Assembly: GCF_013372105.1 (NCBI RefSeq) | Contig: NZ_CP053825.1 | Coordinates: 1,240,001-1,304,000, forward strand | Direction of reading: 5' to 3' | Source: Campylobacter armoricus | GTDB lineage: Bacteria > Campylobacterota > Campylobacteria > Campylobacterales > Campylobacteraceae | DNA length: 64,000 bases | Part shown: positions 18,256 to 25,893 of the stretch, piece by piece | Layout of the letters: the number at the start of each line of letters is the position of its first letter | Numbering within the stretch: the stretch's first letter is position 1 | Made by a program: the position numbers and the translations under genes | Notes under the pieces: model-generated | Databases searched by the model: none | Told to the model about the DNA's origin: nothing | What the model saw: only the letters and a program-made list of their open reading frames with translations

Positions 18256-19377
18256 TTATTGTAATTGATATTTTAATTTATATTCTCCAAATTCATTTTT
18301 ATAAAATAAATCTTTATTATAATGTTTTTGCACTATTTGCCAAAATTTAGATTTTGAAATTCCTAAAAAATTGCAAAAATCTTCCACACATTTATTATCT
18401 AAATTATGATCTTTTTGTTTTACTATTTTTACAGCTTCTTCTCTACTTAGCATACCATATCTTACAAATCTAGCAGCACAATCACTAGCCATAGCATGAC
18501 CAAATTTAGGATATTTCATCCAAGCATGTATGATATAAGCTATGCTATCTATTTGATCAAAATTTTCAGCACAATGAGTCCTATCCCATTCACCTTGTAA
18601 ATCGCTAAAACCTCTACTTTTAGCAAAAATATAATTAGAATAAGAATTCCACTTGATAAAATAACTTAAATATATAGGATCTAACTTACCAATATCATCT
18701 TGACTAGGATTAAAAAACAACTGCAAATTTTCTTCTTTTATTTCATCATCTATAAATTCATTAATATCCAAATCACTTGCCACTCCATTTAAAAATATAT
18801 CTTTAGCACTATAGGTTTCTTCACAATACCCCCCCCCATACTCATAAGATACATTTTCTCCATAAACAAGCAATGGAGTATTAAATTTCAAAGCCATAGC
18901 AAAAGGATAAGAATATATGAGTCTATCTATAAACCAAGTTGGTTTTCCATATTTTTCAAAGGTTTTTAGCATAACTTTTTTTTGAGTTTTTATATCAGGC
19001 TTTAAACTTATAAGATGGCAACCAAATTCTTCAGAAATATTTTTTAAATTTTTCTTACCAGCTTCAGTCATGGTAAAATTATCTTCCACGCTAAATAATA
19101 TAGGATTCATACCTAATTTTTCTTTCATAATATGCACTTGAAAATGCGAATCTTTGCCACCACTTACAGCTATAGCACAATCATATTCATATTTTCCATT
19201 CATCCTTCTATATTTATCACAAAGTTTTTCCAGCTCCTTAAATCTGGCTTTATAATCAATTTTTTCTTTATTTTTATGATTAATACAAGCTGAGCAAATA
19301 TTTTTATCATCTATATCTTTGCTAAATTTAATACCTGGTCTAGTATCTGGCATCACACAATAATCACAATATGTCAT
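18256..19377 (-). CDS. ptmG: N-acetyl sugar amidotransferase (PtmG/WbpG family)
   Basis: A 373-residue PP-loop ATP-pyrophosphatase. It starts with the zinc-like CDYCVMPDTRPGI and CSACINH motifs. The ATP loop AIAVSGGKDSHFQV lies near 77-90. The GENVSYEYGG motif of the WbpG/WbuX family follows, with a G9 run in the codons for Gly-Gly-Gly. These enzymes convert an acetamido group to an acetamidino group using ammonia from a glutaminase; in C. jejuni PtmG makes acetamidino-legionaminate. The glutaminase partner is not in this window. Confidence 0.88.
   Translation of the reverse strand: MTYCDYCVMPDTRPGIKFSKDIDDKNICSACINHKNKEKIDYKARFKELEKLCDKYRRMNGKYEYDCAIAVSGGKDSHFQVHIMKEKLGMNPILFSVEDNFTMTEAGKKNLKNISEEFGCHLISLKPDIKTQKKVMLKTFEKYGKPTWFIDRLIYSYPFAMALKFNTPLLVYGENVSYEYGGGYCEETYSAKDIFLNGVASDLDINEFIDDEIKEENLQLFFNPSQDDIGKLDPIYLSYFIKWNSYSNYIFAKSRGFSDLQGEWDRTHCAENFDQIDSIAYIIHAWMKYPKFGHAMASDCAARFVRYGMLSREEAVKIVKQKDHNLDNKCVEDFCNFLGISKSKFWQIVQKHYNKDLFYKNEFGEYKLKYQLQ
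18829..18837 (-). repeat. G9 tract in ptmG
   Basis: C9 on the plus strand encodes Gly-Gly-Gly within YEYGGGYC. The frame is open. The motif is part of the conserved family core, so it may have become a contingency site without any insertion of sequence. Confidence 0.85.
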
Positions 19378-19441
19378 TAAATTGTCCTACTAAATATTTA
19401 ATATTGCGGCTATGTTATCTAAAATTTGTAAAATTAAATCT

Positions 19442-20356
19442 TTAATTTCTATATTTTAAAAAATAATTATTATCGTATTTTTCACACATATTGTTATATA
19501 TTTCATCATTAATAACAATTCCACCTATATAAAAATAAACAAATTGTTTTGAAAATTTTGATTTAAATGCAAACAAACTATCATCATCTTTTACTCCACC
19601 TCCTAAAATACATTTTTGTTTTCCTTTTTGATTTGAAAATTCAAAAAAATGATCTAGCAATAAAGCATTTGCATTATTTTTAAGAGTATTTGCACTTAAA
19701 TGATAATAAGTTATTTCTTCACCCATGAAAAATGAAGCAAAAGCTATATCTTCGTTATTTAATCTTGCTTTAAATACTACATAATCTTCAAAATTCCACA
19801 ATTTTTCAAAATATTCTTTATCAAAAAAATAAAATTTACTAGCCTTATTTCTTAGCATAGTTTTTTGATAAAGCTCATAAAAATTTAATGTTTCATTTTT
19901 ATCACATTGTAAAATTTCAATCAATCTTCTAGCTTGATTTACAATACTTTTCATTCTCAAACTATAATTCTTTCGAATTGAAGCAATAGTATTTGTAGTA
20001 TCTACTATGATTATCTTTTTTTCTTGTCTAAAAAAATTTAAATATTTTTTATAAATATCTATATTTAAATCAAAAGGGTGAAATCTGATAAAAAAGGCTA
20101 TGATGTTTTGTTTTTTAGCGGTGTTTTTAAATTTTATTATACTTTGCTTGATAAAATTTTCATCATTGCTATTACACGATACCCCCCCCCCATAACCATA
20201 TACGCTTTGTAAATCAAAATATTTAGAAGATTTTATTGGATATTTATTTGCAATGATTTTAAAATATTTATCACCATCGAAATTTTCAAAGACAAACACT
20301 TCTCCATACAATCTCGCATAATTTTCATTAAGATAAATATCATTATTAAACTGCAA
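19442..20356 (-). CDS. FemAB/GNAT-like acyltransferase of the Leg cluster
   Basis: A 304-residue protein with a likely TTG start at 20356 preceded by GAAGG. No ATG is available in frame near the start. The second half resembles the Acetyltransf_6/FemAB fold: LRMKSIVNQARR, then FYELYQKTMLRNKAS, and KCILGGGVKDDDSLFAFKSKF. Such proteins in glycan loci transfer acyl or aminoacyl groups onto amino sugars. The position between ptmG and the methyltransferases parallels Cj1321-Cj1323 of C. jejuni, though I cannot say which one. A G10 tract early in the gene is in frame. Substrate unknown. Confidence 0.68.
   Translation of the reverse strand: MQFNNDIYLNENYARLYGEVFVFENFDGDKYFKIIANKYPIKSSKYFDLQSVYGYGGGVSCNSNDENFIKQSIIKFKNTAKKQNIIAFFIRFHPFDLNIDIYKKYLNFFRQEKKIIIVDTTNTIASIRKNYSLRMKSIVNQARRLIEILQCDKNETLNFYELYQKTMLRNKASKFYFFDKEYFEKLWNFEDYVVFKARLNNEDIAFASFFMGEEITYYHLSANTLKNNANALLLDHFFEFSNQKGKQKCILGGGVKDDDSLFAFKSKFSKQFVYFYIGGIVINDEIYNNMCEKYDNNYFLKYRN
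20182..20191 (-). repeat. G10 tract in the FemAB/GNAT-like gene
   Basis: C10 on the plus strand encodes Gly-Gly-Gly in YGYGGGVSC, about 55 codons into the gene. The frame is open as read. Confidence 0.88.
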
Positions 20357-21020
20357 ATTTTCTACCTTCTATGATTAATAATTCATTATAGATAATTCCA
20401 TTATTTTCGCAGCTAATTTTATGCAAATGCTCTAATACAAAATCATTTGCATTATAAAGCTCTTTAGAGCTTAACTCATCATCACAACGCAACAATCCTA
20501 CACCTGTGTAAATACCCTCTTTGATTTCTTGAAGATCAAATTTATGTTTATCAAAACCAAAAGTATTACTTCCTATAGTTGCAGAAATAAATTTGCCATT
20601 TGGTTTTAATTTTTTTATACTTTTTTCAAAAATTGCTTTTGTTTTTTCTCTTTCATTGCAACACCATGACAAATTTTCTATGATACAATCAAAACTCTCA
20701 TCTTCAAATTCATCTAACTTTTCAAAATAATCACCAATTTTTATATCTTTTACAAGGTTTAATAAATTTTCTTCTTTCATTCTTTTTAAAAATCTATCTA
20801 CTCCATTTTGACTCCACTCTATTCCGCTTACACTAAAACCTTCTCTTGCACAAAACCATAAATTTGCTCCTGTACCAAGTCCTAGTTCTAAGATATTAAT
20901 ATCTTTTCTATTAGAAACATTATAAAAATTTCTAGCTATAAAGCGTATCAAATATTCACTTGGATATTTACCCCATTCTTTATTTGCAAAGATATTTTCC
21001 CAAATTTGAGAGTTATTCAT
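20346..21020 (-). CDS. SAM-dependent methyltransferase paralogue B
   Basis: A 224-residue class I methyltransferase. Motif I is ILELGLGTGANLWF, with GIEWSQNGVD after it. Residues 2-112 are identical to those of the upstream gene (paralogue A), because a 332-bp block is repeated exactly. The C-terminal halves differ: this one continues IIENLSWCCNEREKTK and ends EGRKFAV. The C-terminal part normally sets the acceptor, so the two enzymes probably methylate different positions or sugars. Its ATG overlaps the stop of paralogue A. Confidence 0.82.
   Translation of the reverse strand: MNNSQIWENIFANKEWGKYPSEYLIRFIARNFYNVSNRKDINILELGLGTGANLWFCAREGFSVSGIEWSQNGVDRFLKRMKEENLLNLVKDIKIGDYFEKLDEFEDESFDCIIENLSWCCNEREKTKAIFEKSIKKLKPNGKFISATIGSNTFGFDKHKFDLQEIKEGIYTGVGLLRCDDELSSKELYNANDFVLEHLHKISCENNGIIYNELLIIEGRKFAV
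20685..21016 (+). repeat. 332-bp perfect direct repeat, copy 1
   Basis: By line-by-line reading this block is identical to 21359-21690, with a 674-base offset. It covers the SAM-binding half of methyltransferase B. The edge at 21016 falls at the second codon of the gene. Confidence 0.9.
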
Positions 21021-21739
21021 AATTTACTTCCTTCTATGATATAAAGCTCTTTTTCTACAATATCTTTTTCTTTTGAAATTAAAGTTTTAACACAATCAAC
21101 TTTATAATTTGCTCCATTATATAATGATACAATATCTTCATTATCACAATATCTAATTTCCCCGGTAAAAGCATCAGGACCTTGAGTAGGCTTACAAGTA
21201 TGATAAGCTAAATTTTCATCATGATAAAATCCAAGATTATTAAAACTTGGCGTTGCTGAAATAAATTTAGCTTTTGATTTTAATTTTTTCATAACTTTTT
21301 CAATAATTTGTTTTGTTTTATCAAAATCATTATAAGCTAAAGAATAATTATCTATAAAACAATCAAAACTCTCATCTTCAAATTCATCTAACTTTTCAAA
21401 ATAATCACCAATTTTTATATCTTTTACAAGGTTTAATAAATTTTCTTCTTTCATTCTTTTTAAAAATCTATCTACTCCATTTTGACTCCACTCTATTCCG
21501 CTTACACTAAAACCTTCTCTTGCACAAAACCATAAATTTGCTCCTGTACCAAGTCCTAGTTCTAAGATATTAATATCTTTTCTATTAGAAACATTATAAA
21601 AATTTCTAGCTATAAAGCGTATCAAATATTCACTTGGATATTTACCCCATTCTTTATTTGCAAAGATATTTTCCCAAATTTGAGAGTTATCTCCTAAATT
21701 CTTTGAAATTTCAGAATTTAAAATAAATTTATTTTCCAT
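21017..21739 (-). CDS. SAM-dependent methyltransferase paralogue A
   Basis: A protein of about 240 residues with the same SAM-binding half as paralogue B, preceded by an extra leader of some 15 residues. Its C-terminal half (DNYSLAYNDFDKTK, then PTQGPDAFTGEIRYCDNED) is only distantly related to that of B. I prefer the ATG at 21739, which is better spaced from the GGAG than the one at 21742. It is 23 bases after legB. In C. jejuni legC occupies about this position, but here there is no aminotransferase gene. Substrate unknown. Confidence 0.82.
   Translation of the reverse strand: MENKFILNSEISKNLGDNSQIWENIFANKEWGKYPSEYLIRFIARNFYNVSNRKDINILELGLGTGANLWFCAREGFSVSGIEWSQNGVDRFLKRMKEENLLNLVKDIKIGDYFEKLDEFEDESFDCFIDNYSLAYNDFDKTKQIIEKVMKKLKSKAKFISATPSFNNLGFYHDENLAYHTCKPTQGPDAFTGEIRYCDNEDIVSLYNGANYKVDCVKTLISKEKDIVEKELYIIEGSKL
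21359..21690 (+). repeat. 332-bp perfect direct repeat, copy 2
   Basis: This is the second copy of the block at 20685-21016, lying in methyltransferase A. Perfect identity in the 5' halves next to strongly diverged 3' halves indicates recent gene conversion or a partial duplication. Confidence 0.9.
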
Positions 21740-21765
21740 CATACTCCTTTTTTTAATTTATATGT

Positions 21766-22773
21766 CTAAACATTATAAATATCGCTTTTATATTTTTTTA
21801 AATTTAAAGGATTACTGAACCATTCTATAGTTTGACTTAGACCTTTTTCTATATCGTATTGTGGTATAAAATTAGTAAGATTTTTGATTTTGCTATTATC
21901 ACATCTAAGTCTAAAAACTTCACTATTTTCAGGTCTAATACGCTCATTTTCTATGATAAATTCCACATTTGAATTCATAAGTTTTTTAATAAGCTCTAAA
22001 GTATCTTTAATGCTAATTTCATAATTTGAGCCTATATTTACCACCTCGCCTATGGTATTTTTACATTGAGCTAACTCTAAAAATCCTGCACAAGTATCTT
22101 TTACATAGTTAAAATCTCTAGTAGGAGTTACATCTCCAAGCTTGATCTGTTTAGCCCCATTTGCAATTTGTGTGATGATAGTAGGTATAACCGCTCTTGC
22201 ACTTTGTCTTGGACCATAAGTATTAAAAGGTCTTGCTATGGTTAGTGGAAGATTGAAAGCATTATAAAAACTCATCGCCATTGCATCAGCACCTATTTTA
22301 CTAGCTGAATAAGGACTTTGTGCTTGCAAAGGATGTTTTTCATCAATAGGCACATACAAAGCAGTGCCATAAACTTCACTCGTGCTTGTATGGATGATGC
22401 GTTTTACATTATTTTCAAGCGCACCTTGACATATGTTTAAAGTCCCATTGATATTAACTTCCACATAAGATGAAGGAGCGATGTAAGAAAATGGTATAGC
22501 AATCAAAGCAGCCAAATGAAAAATGATTTCTACATCTTTAGTGATATTTTTACAAAAAAATGGATCTCGAATGTCTCCACAAACTACTTCAATATCTTTT
22601 AAACACTTGATATCTTCAAGCCATCCCCAATGATTAAAAGAATTATACTGGCTTAAAGCTCTAATCTCATATCCATAAAATGACGACTCTTGCATTTTGC
22701 TTTGCTCATAAAGCATTTCAACCAAATGCGAACCTATAAAACCATCTGCACCTGTGATTAATATCTTTTTCAT
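21766..22773 (-). CDS. legB: NDP-GlcNAc 4,6-dehydratase LegB
   Basis: A 335-residue extended SDR. The cofactor loop is ITGADGFIGSHLVE. HTSTSEVYGTA contains the active-site Thr-Ser-Glu triad region, and YSASKIGAD has the Tyr-x3-Lys. FNTYGPRQSARAVIPT is typical of nucleotide-sugar 4,6-dehydratases. It resembles C. jejuni Cj1319, which makes the GDP-4-keto-6-deoxy intermediate of the legionaminate route. It is the first gene of the minus-strand Leg cluster. The aminotransferase LegC that should act next is not adjacent and not recognised elsewhere in the window. Confidence 0.86.
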   Translation of the reverse strand: MKKILITGADGFIGSHLVEMLYEQSKMQESSFYGYEIRALSQYNSFNHWGWLEDIKCLKDIEVVCGDIRDPFFCKNITKDVEIIFHLAALIAIPFSYIAPSSYVEVNINGTLNICQGALENNVKRIIHTSTSEVYGTALYVPIDEKHPLQAQSPYSASKIGADAMAMSFYNAFNLPLTIARPFNTYGPRQSARAVIPTIITQIANGAKQIKLGDVTPTRDFNYVKDTCAGFLELAQCKNTIGEVVNIGSNYEISIKDTLELIKKLMNSNVEFIIENERIRPENSEVFRLRCDNSKIKNLTNFIPQYDIEKGLSQTIEWFSNPLNLKKYKSDIYNV

Positions 22774-22849
22774 GATTTTTCTTTAATTTTTTGTGTAATG
22801 ATAGCATTTATATGAAAAATAAAGTAATTTTATGGCAAAATTATTGGGA

Positions 22850-22855
22850 TAAAAT
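22850..22855 (+). promoter_or_regulatory. Candidate -10 (TAAAAT) for the GT32-like gene
   Basis: TAAAAT preceded by GGGA lies 15 bases before the ATG at 22871, in the divergent gap with legB. The leader would be very short. Weak prediction. Confidence 0.25.
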
Positions 22856-22870
22856 ATTAAGGTTTAGAAT

Positions 22871-23752
22871 ATGAAACAAACAATTTCCAGCTTTTGGTAT
22901 ACACCTAAAGGATATAAAGGTATAGGTTTAATGGAACTTTTATCTATAAAGTCTTTTTTGGATAATGGATATAAATTTGAACTTTATACTTATAATTTAG
23001 ATGATAGAATTTTTAATAAATTAAATGAAATTTTTGATAATTTTGAATTAAAAGATGCAAATGAGATTATACCATTTAAAAATTATTTTAGCGATGATAG
23101 AGGTGCTGGAGTAGCTGCTTTTTCTGATTATTTTAGATTTAATATGCTTTATCTCAGGGGGGGGGTATGGGTAGATCTTGATATGATTTGTTTAAATTAT
23201 TTGGATTTAAATCAAGAATATGTATTCTCTCAAGAAATTGACGAGGATGAAACAAAACCAAGGATAACAACTTCATTTTTAAAATTTCCTCAATACTCAG
23301 ATTTTGGAAAAAATCTCATACAAGAAGCTAATAAAATAATAAATAATCAAAAAATTATAGAATGGGGTGCTATAGGACCTTGGTTTTTAGCAAATCATGT
23401 AAAAAAAATGGGTTTAGAAAGTTTTGCATGGGATTATAAAATGACTTGCCAAATTTCATATTTGGAAGCTAAAAATTTTATAGATCCTAATAAAAATATA
23501 GACACAACACAACCATTTTTGCATTTATTTTCAGAAATATGGAATACCTATCATATAAATAAAAATCATTTTTATAAAAAAGGAATTTATGCAGATTTAT
23601 TAAAAAAACATGAAATTATGGATTTAACAAAAAAACTTGATTTTGAATTTTCTTTTAAAGATAAGTATTATCCATTGTTCTCAATACTTTTTTACGCAAA
23701 ATATTATATAAAACATCCTAGAAGAATTTTTATAAAAAATAAGCGAATTTAA
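22871..23752 (+). CDS. GT32-like glycosyltransferase, phase-variable
   Basis: A 293-residue enzyme with the sugar-binding DxD region LRGGVWVDLDM near residues 95-105, typical of GT32 and capsule-type glycosyltransferases. The start TISSFWYTPKGYKGIGLMEL and the late WGAIGPWFLANHV segment are also family-like. An AAGG lies 8 bases before the ATG. The G9 tract encodes part of the DxD region itself, so any slip would abolish activity. It abuts the convergent GT4 gene. The sugar it transfers cannot be predicted. Confidence 0.8.
   Translation: MKQTISSFWYTPKGYKGIGLMELLSIKSFLDNGYKFELYTYNLDDRIFNKLNEIFDNFELKDANEIIPFKNYFSDDRGAGVAAFSDYFRFNMLYLRGGVWVDLDMICLNYLDLNQEYVFSQEIDEDETKPRITTSFLKFPQYSDFGKNLIQEANKIINNQKIIEWGAIGPWFLANHVKKMGLESFAWDYKMTCQISYLEAKNFIDPNKNIDTTQPFLHLFSEIWNTYHINKNHFYKKGIYADLLKKHEIMDLTKKLDFEFSFKDKYYPLFSILFYAKYYIKHPRRIFIKNKRI
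23157..23165 (+). repeat. G9 tract in the GT32-like gene
   Basis: G9 encodes Arg-Gly-Gly-Val directly before the catalytic DxD. The frame is open as read. Confidence 0.88.
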
Positions 23753-24880
23753 TCATATATTTTTAAGTAATTTAGCCCATTTTTTTATAATAACTTCTTT
23801 ACTGAATTTTACTTTTACTATATCCTTTGCACCCCCCCCCATAGTTTTTCTTAAACTTTCATCATCCATTAAAATGCAAAGTTTTTTTGCGAATTCTTTT
23901 AAATTTCCATCATTTATTAAAAATCCACTTTTTTCATTTTCTATTAATTCGCTTGGACCTGTGTTTATATCAAAAGATATTATAGGCAAAGCATAAGAGC
24001 TAGCTTCTATTAATACCATAGGAAAACCTTCATAATGACTACACATCACATAAACACTAGCATTTAAATATTCTTTTTCTATTTCTTTAGTGAATGGTTT
24101 TAAAATGATTGAATTCTCAAGATTATTTTCTTTAATTTTTTCTTCTATGGTGTTTTTTAAATCACCTTCACCAACTATGGTTAAAGTCCAACCTTGATAT
24201 TTTTTATTTTTTTGCACCAAATTCCAAATTTCAATAAGTCTTAAAAAACCTTTTTCATCATTTAACTCAAATCTTCCTATACTTAAAACATTTTTTTGTT
24301 TATAATCGTTGCTTTTTTCAAGGATAGAAGGAATAAAATTTGGTATAACTTGGATATTTTTATGATATTTTTTCCATTCATTTATTTGCTTGTTAGATAA
24401 AATAACTAAAGTATTAAAATATTTTAAATTTCTTAATAAATCTTTTGAATAATATATAAAATTTCCATGCATAATTTGAATAGTTTTAACTTTTTCAAAA
24501 TTTTTCTGATTGAATAAAAAATAATTATTATTAATTACTACATCGTATTTTAAAGAAAATTGTTTTATTTTTTTATTTTGAAAATATATTTGCATTCTTT
24601 CATAAAAATACTTATATTTAAATTTTAGTTTAAACAATAAATATAATAAAACATTATATTTATATTTTCTATATATGTCTTTGCTTGTATATTTTTGCTC
24701 TTTATCGTTTAAAAAATAAATATTGATTTCTTTATCAATTTCAAAAAATAATTCATTTTTTTTATATACGCTAAGTATATCAACTTGGTGTGTGTTTGAT
24801 AAAGCATTTGCTAGATTGCTTACAACTCTAGCTACACCACCTTTCAAAGTAATATCTATATCCATAATTAATATTTTCAA
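23753..24880 (-). CDS. GT4-family glycosyltransferase, phase-variable
   Basis: A GT-B enzyme of about 375 residues. The N-terminal LKGGVARVVSNLANAL motif and the C-terminal nucleotide-sugar site (LSIGRF, then SHYEGFPMVLIEASSYALPI with the E-x7-E pattern) are those of retaining GT4 enzymes. FDINTGPSELIENEKSGFLI resembles Campylobacter PglH/PglJ-like enzymes. I take the TTG at 24880, because GGAG lies just before it; a TTG four codons upstream and an ATG five codons downstream are alternatives. A G9 tract near the C-terminus (MGGGAKD) is in frame. Confidence 0.82.
   Translation of the reverse strand: MKILIMDIDITLKGGVARVVSNLANALSNTHQVDILSVYKKNELFFEIDKEINIYFLNDKEQKYTSKDIYRKYKYNVLLYLLFKLKFKYKYFYERMQIYFQNKKIKQFSLKYDVVINNNYFLFNQKNFEKVKTIQIMHGNFIYYSKDLLRNLKYFNTLVILSNKQINEWKKYHKNIQVIPNFIPSILEKSNDYKQKNVLSIGRFELNDEKGFLRLIEIWNLVQKNKKYQGWTLTIVGEGDLKNTIEEKIKENNLENSIILKPFTKEIEKEYLNASVYVMCSHYEGFPMVLIEASSYALPIISFDINTGPSELIENEKSGFLINDGNLKEFAKKLCILMDDESLRKTMGGGAKDIVKVKFSKEVIIKKWAKLLKNI
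23832..23840 (-). repeat. G9 tract in the GT4 gene
   Basis: C9 on the plus strand encodes Gly-Gly-Gly in TMGGGAKD, about 26 codons before the stop. A slip would change only the last C-terminal helix, so the effect may be milder than in other genes. Confidence 0.85.
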
Positions 24881-24945
24881 TCTTATCTCCAAAAAATAAA
24901 AAATATAATATAATTTTATTATAAAAATTCAAAACAAGGTTTATT

Positions 24946-25893
24946 GTGTCACAAATTTCAATCATATTACCAACTTATAATGTAGAAAAATATATAGCTA
25001 GAGCATTGGATAGTTGTATAAATCAAAGCTTTAAAGATATAGAAATCATTGTAGTAGATGATTGTGGAAATGATAAAAGCATAGATATAGCAAAAGAATA
25101 TGCTAGTAAAGATAAAAGAATAAAAATAATACATAATAAAGAAAATTTAAAATTATTAAGAGCTAGATATGAAGGAGTAAAAGTAGCAACTTCGCCTTAT
25201 ATAATGTTTTTAGATCCTGATGATTATTTAGAACTTAATGCTTGCGAAGAGTGTATTAAAATTTTAAAAAATGATAATTTAGACTTTATATGGTTTAATT
25301 TTATATATCATACACAAAATGGCATTAAAAAAGATAGTTTTTTAAAGGATAACTTTTTTACAACAACTGATTATTGTCAATATATTTTAATAAGTCAAAA
25401 AAACATTTGTCATTGGAATCTTTGCTCAAAAATTATCAAAATAGACACATATAAAAAAGCTTTTACCTATATAGAAAATTTAAACATGAAATTAACTATG
25501 GCCGAAGATGCTTTATTGTATTTTTTTATAATTTTAAACTCCAAAAAAATAGCTACTAGTTCATTGCATATATATTATTATTTTCAAAATCAAGAAAGTT
25601 CTGTTAATACAAATAATATAATAGAAATTCAAAAAAACTTAAATGATGAAGAAAAAGTTATTAAAATTTTATCCTCATTTTTAAAATCCAATATCAATAT
25701 AAATAAAAATATATTTATATTTTTAAAAACTATAATTATACAATTAAAAATAAATAATTTAAATAGAGAAATAAATTACAATAAATTAAAATATAACTAT
25801 ATTATATACAAATATAGAAAAATTATTAACAAAATTTTACAAAAATACTATAAATTTATTAATTTTCTAACTTTAAGAATACACAATGAATAA
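24946..25893 (+). CDS. GT2-family LOS glycosyltransferase (CgtB/WlaN-like)
   Basis: A 315-residue GT2 enzyme starting at GTG, with AAGG 6 bases upstream. ISIILPTYNVEKYI, VVDDCGNDKS and RARYEGVKVATSPYIMFLDPDD follow the pattern of the C. jejuni beta-1,3-galactosyltransferase CgtB/WlaN as I remember it. LYFFI-type hydrophobic and Lys/Asn-rich sequence fills the C-terminus. The first 60 codons are almost identical to the gene at 8393. Galactosyl transfer is possible, but acceptor specificity in this family varies. It overlaps the next GT2 gene by 8 bases. Confidence 0.83.
   Translation: MSQISIILPTYNVEKYIARALDSCINQSFKDIEIIVVDDCGNDKSIDIAKEYASKDKRIKIIHNKENLKLLRARYEGVKVATSPYIMFLDPDDYLELNACEECIKILKNDNLDFIWFNFIYHTQNGIKKDSFLKDNFFTTTDYCQYILISQKNICHWNLCSKIIKIDTYKKAFTYIENLNMKLTMAEDALLYFFIILNSKKIATSSLHIYYYFQNQESSVNTNNIIEIQKNLNDEEKVIKILSSFLKSNININKNIFIFLKTIIIQLKINNLNREINYNKLKYNYIIYKYRKIINKILQKYYKFINFLTLRIHNE
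24979..25127 (+). repeat. 149-bp near-perfect repeat, copy 2 (GT2 N-terminus)
   Basis: Matches 8426-8574 with one visible mismatch. A second short shared block follows at the DxD region (atgtttttagatcctgatga), interrupted by diverged sequence. Confidence 0.85.

Noticed and set aside
20685-21690. Repeat as a simple assembly duplication
   Set aside because: The two copies are joined to different 3' coding halves that each make an intact gene, which an assembly error would not create. Long reads would still settle it.
24946-25893. Firm assignment as beta-1,3-galactosyltransferase CgtB
   Set aside because: The N-terminal part resembles CgtB, but that half is shared with another GT2 gene and the specificity half is diverged, so only the family is claimed.
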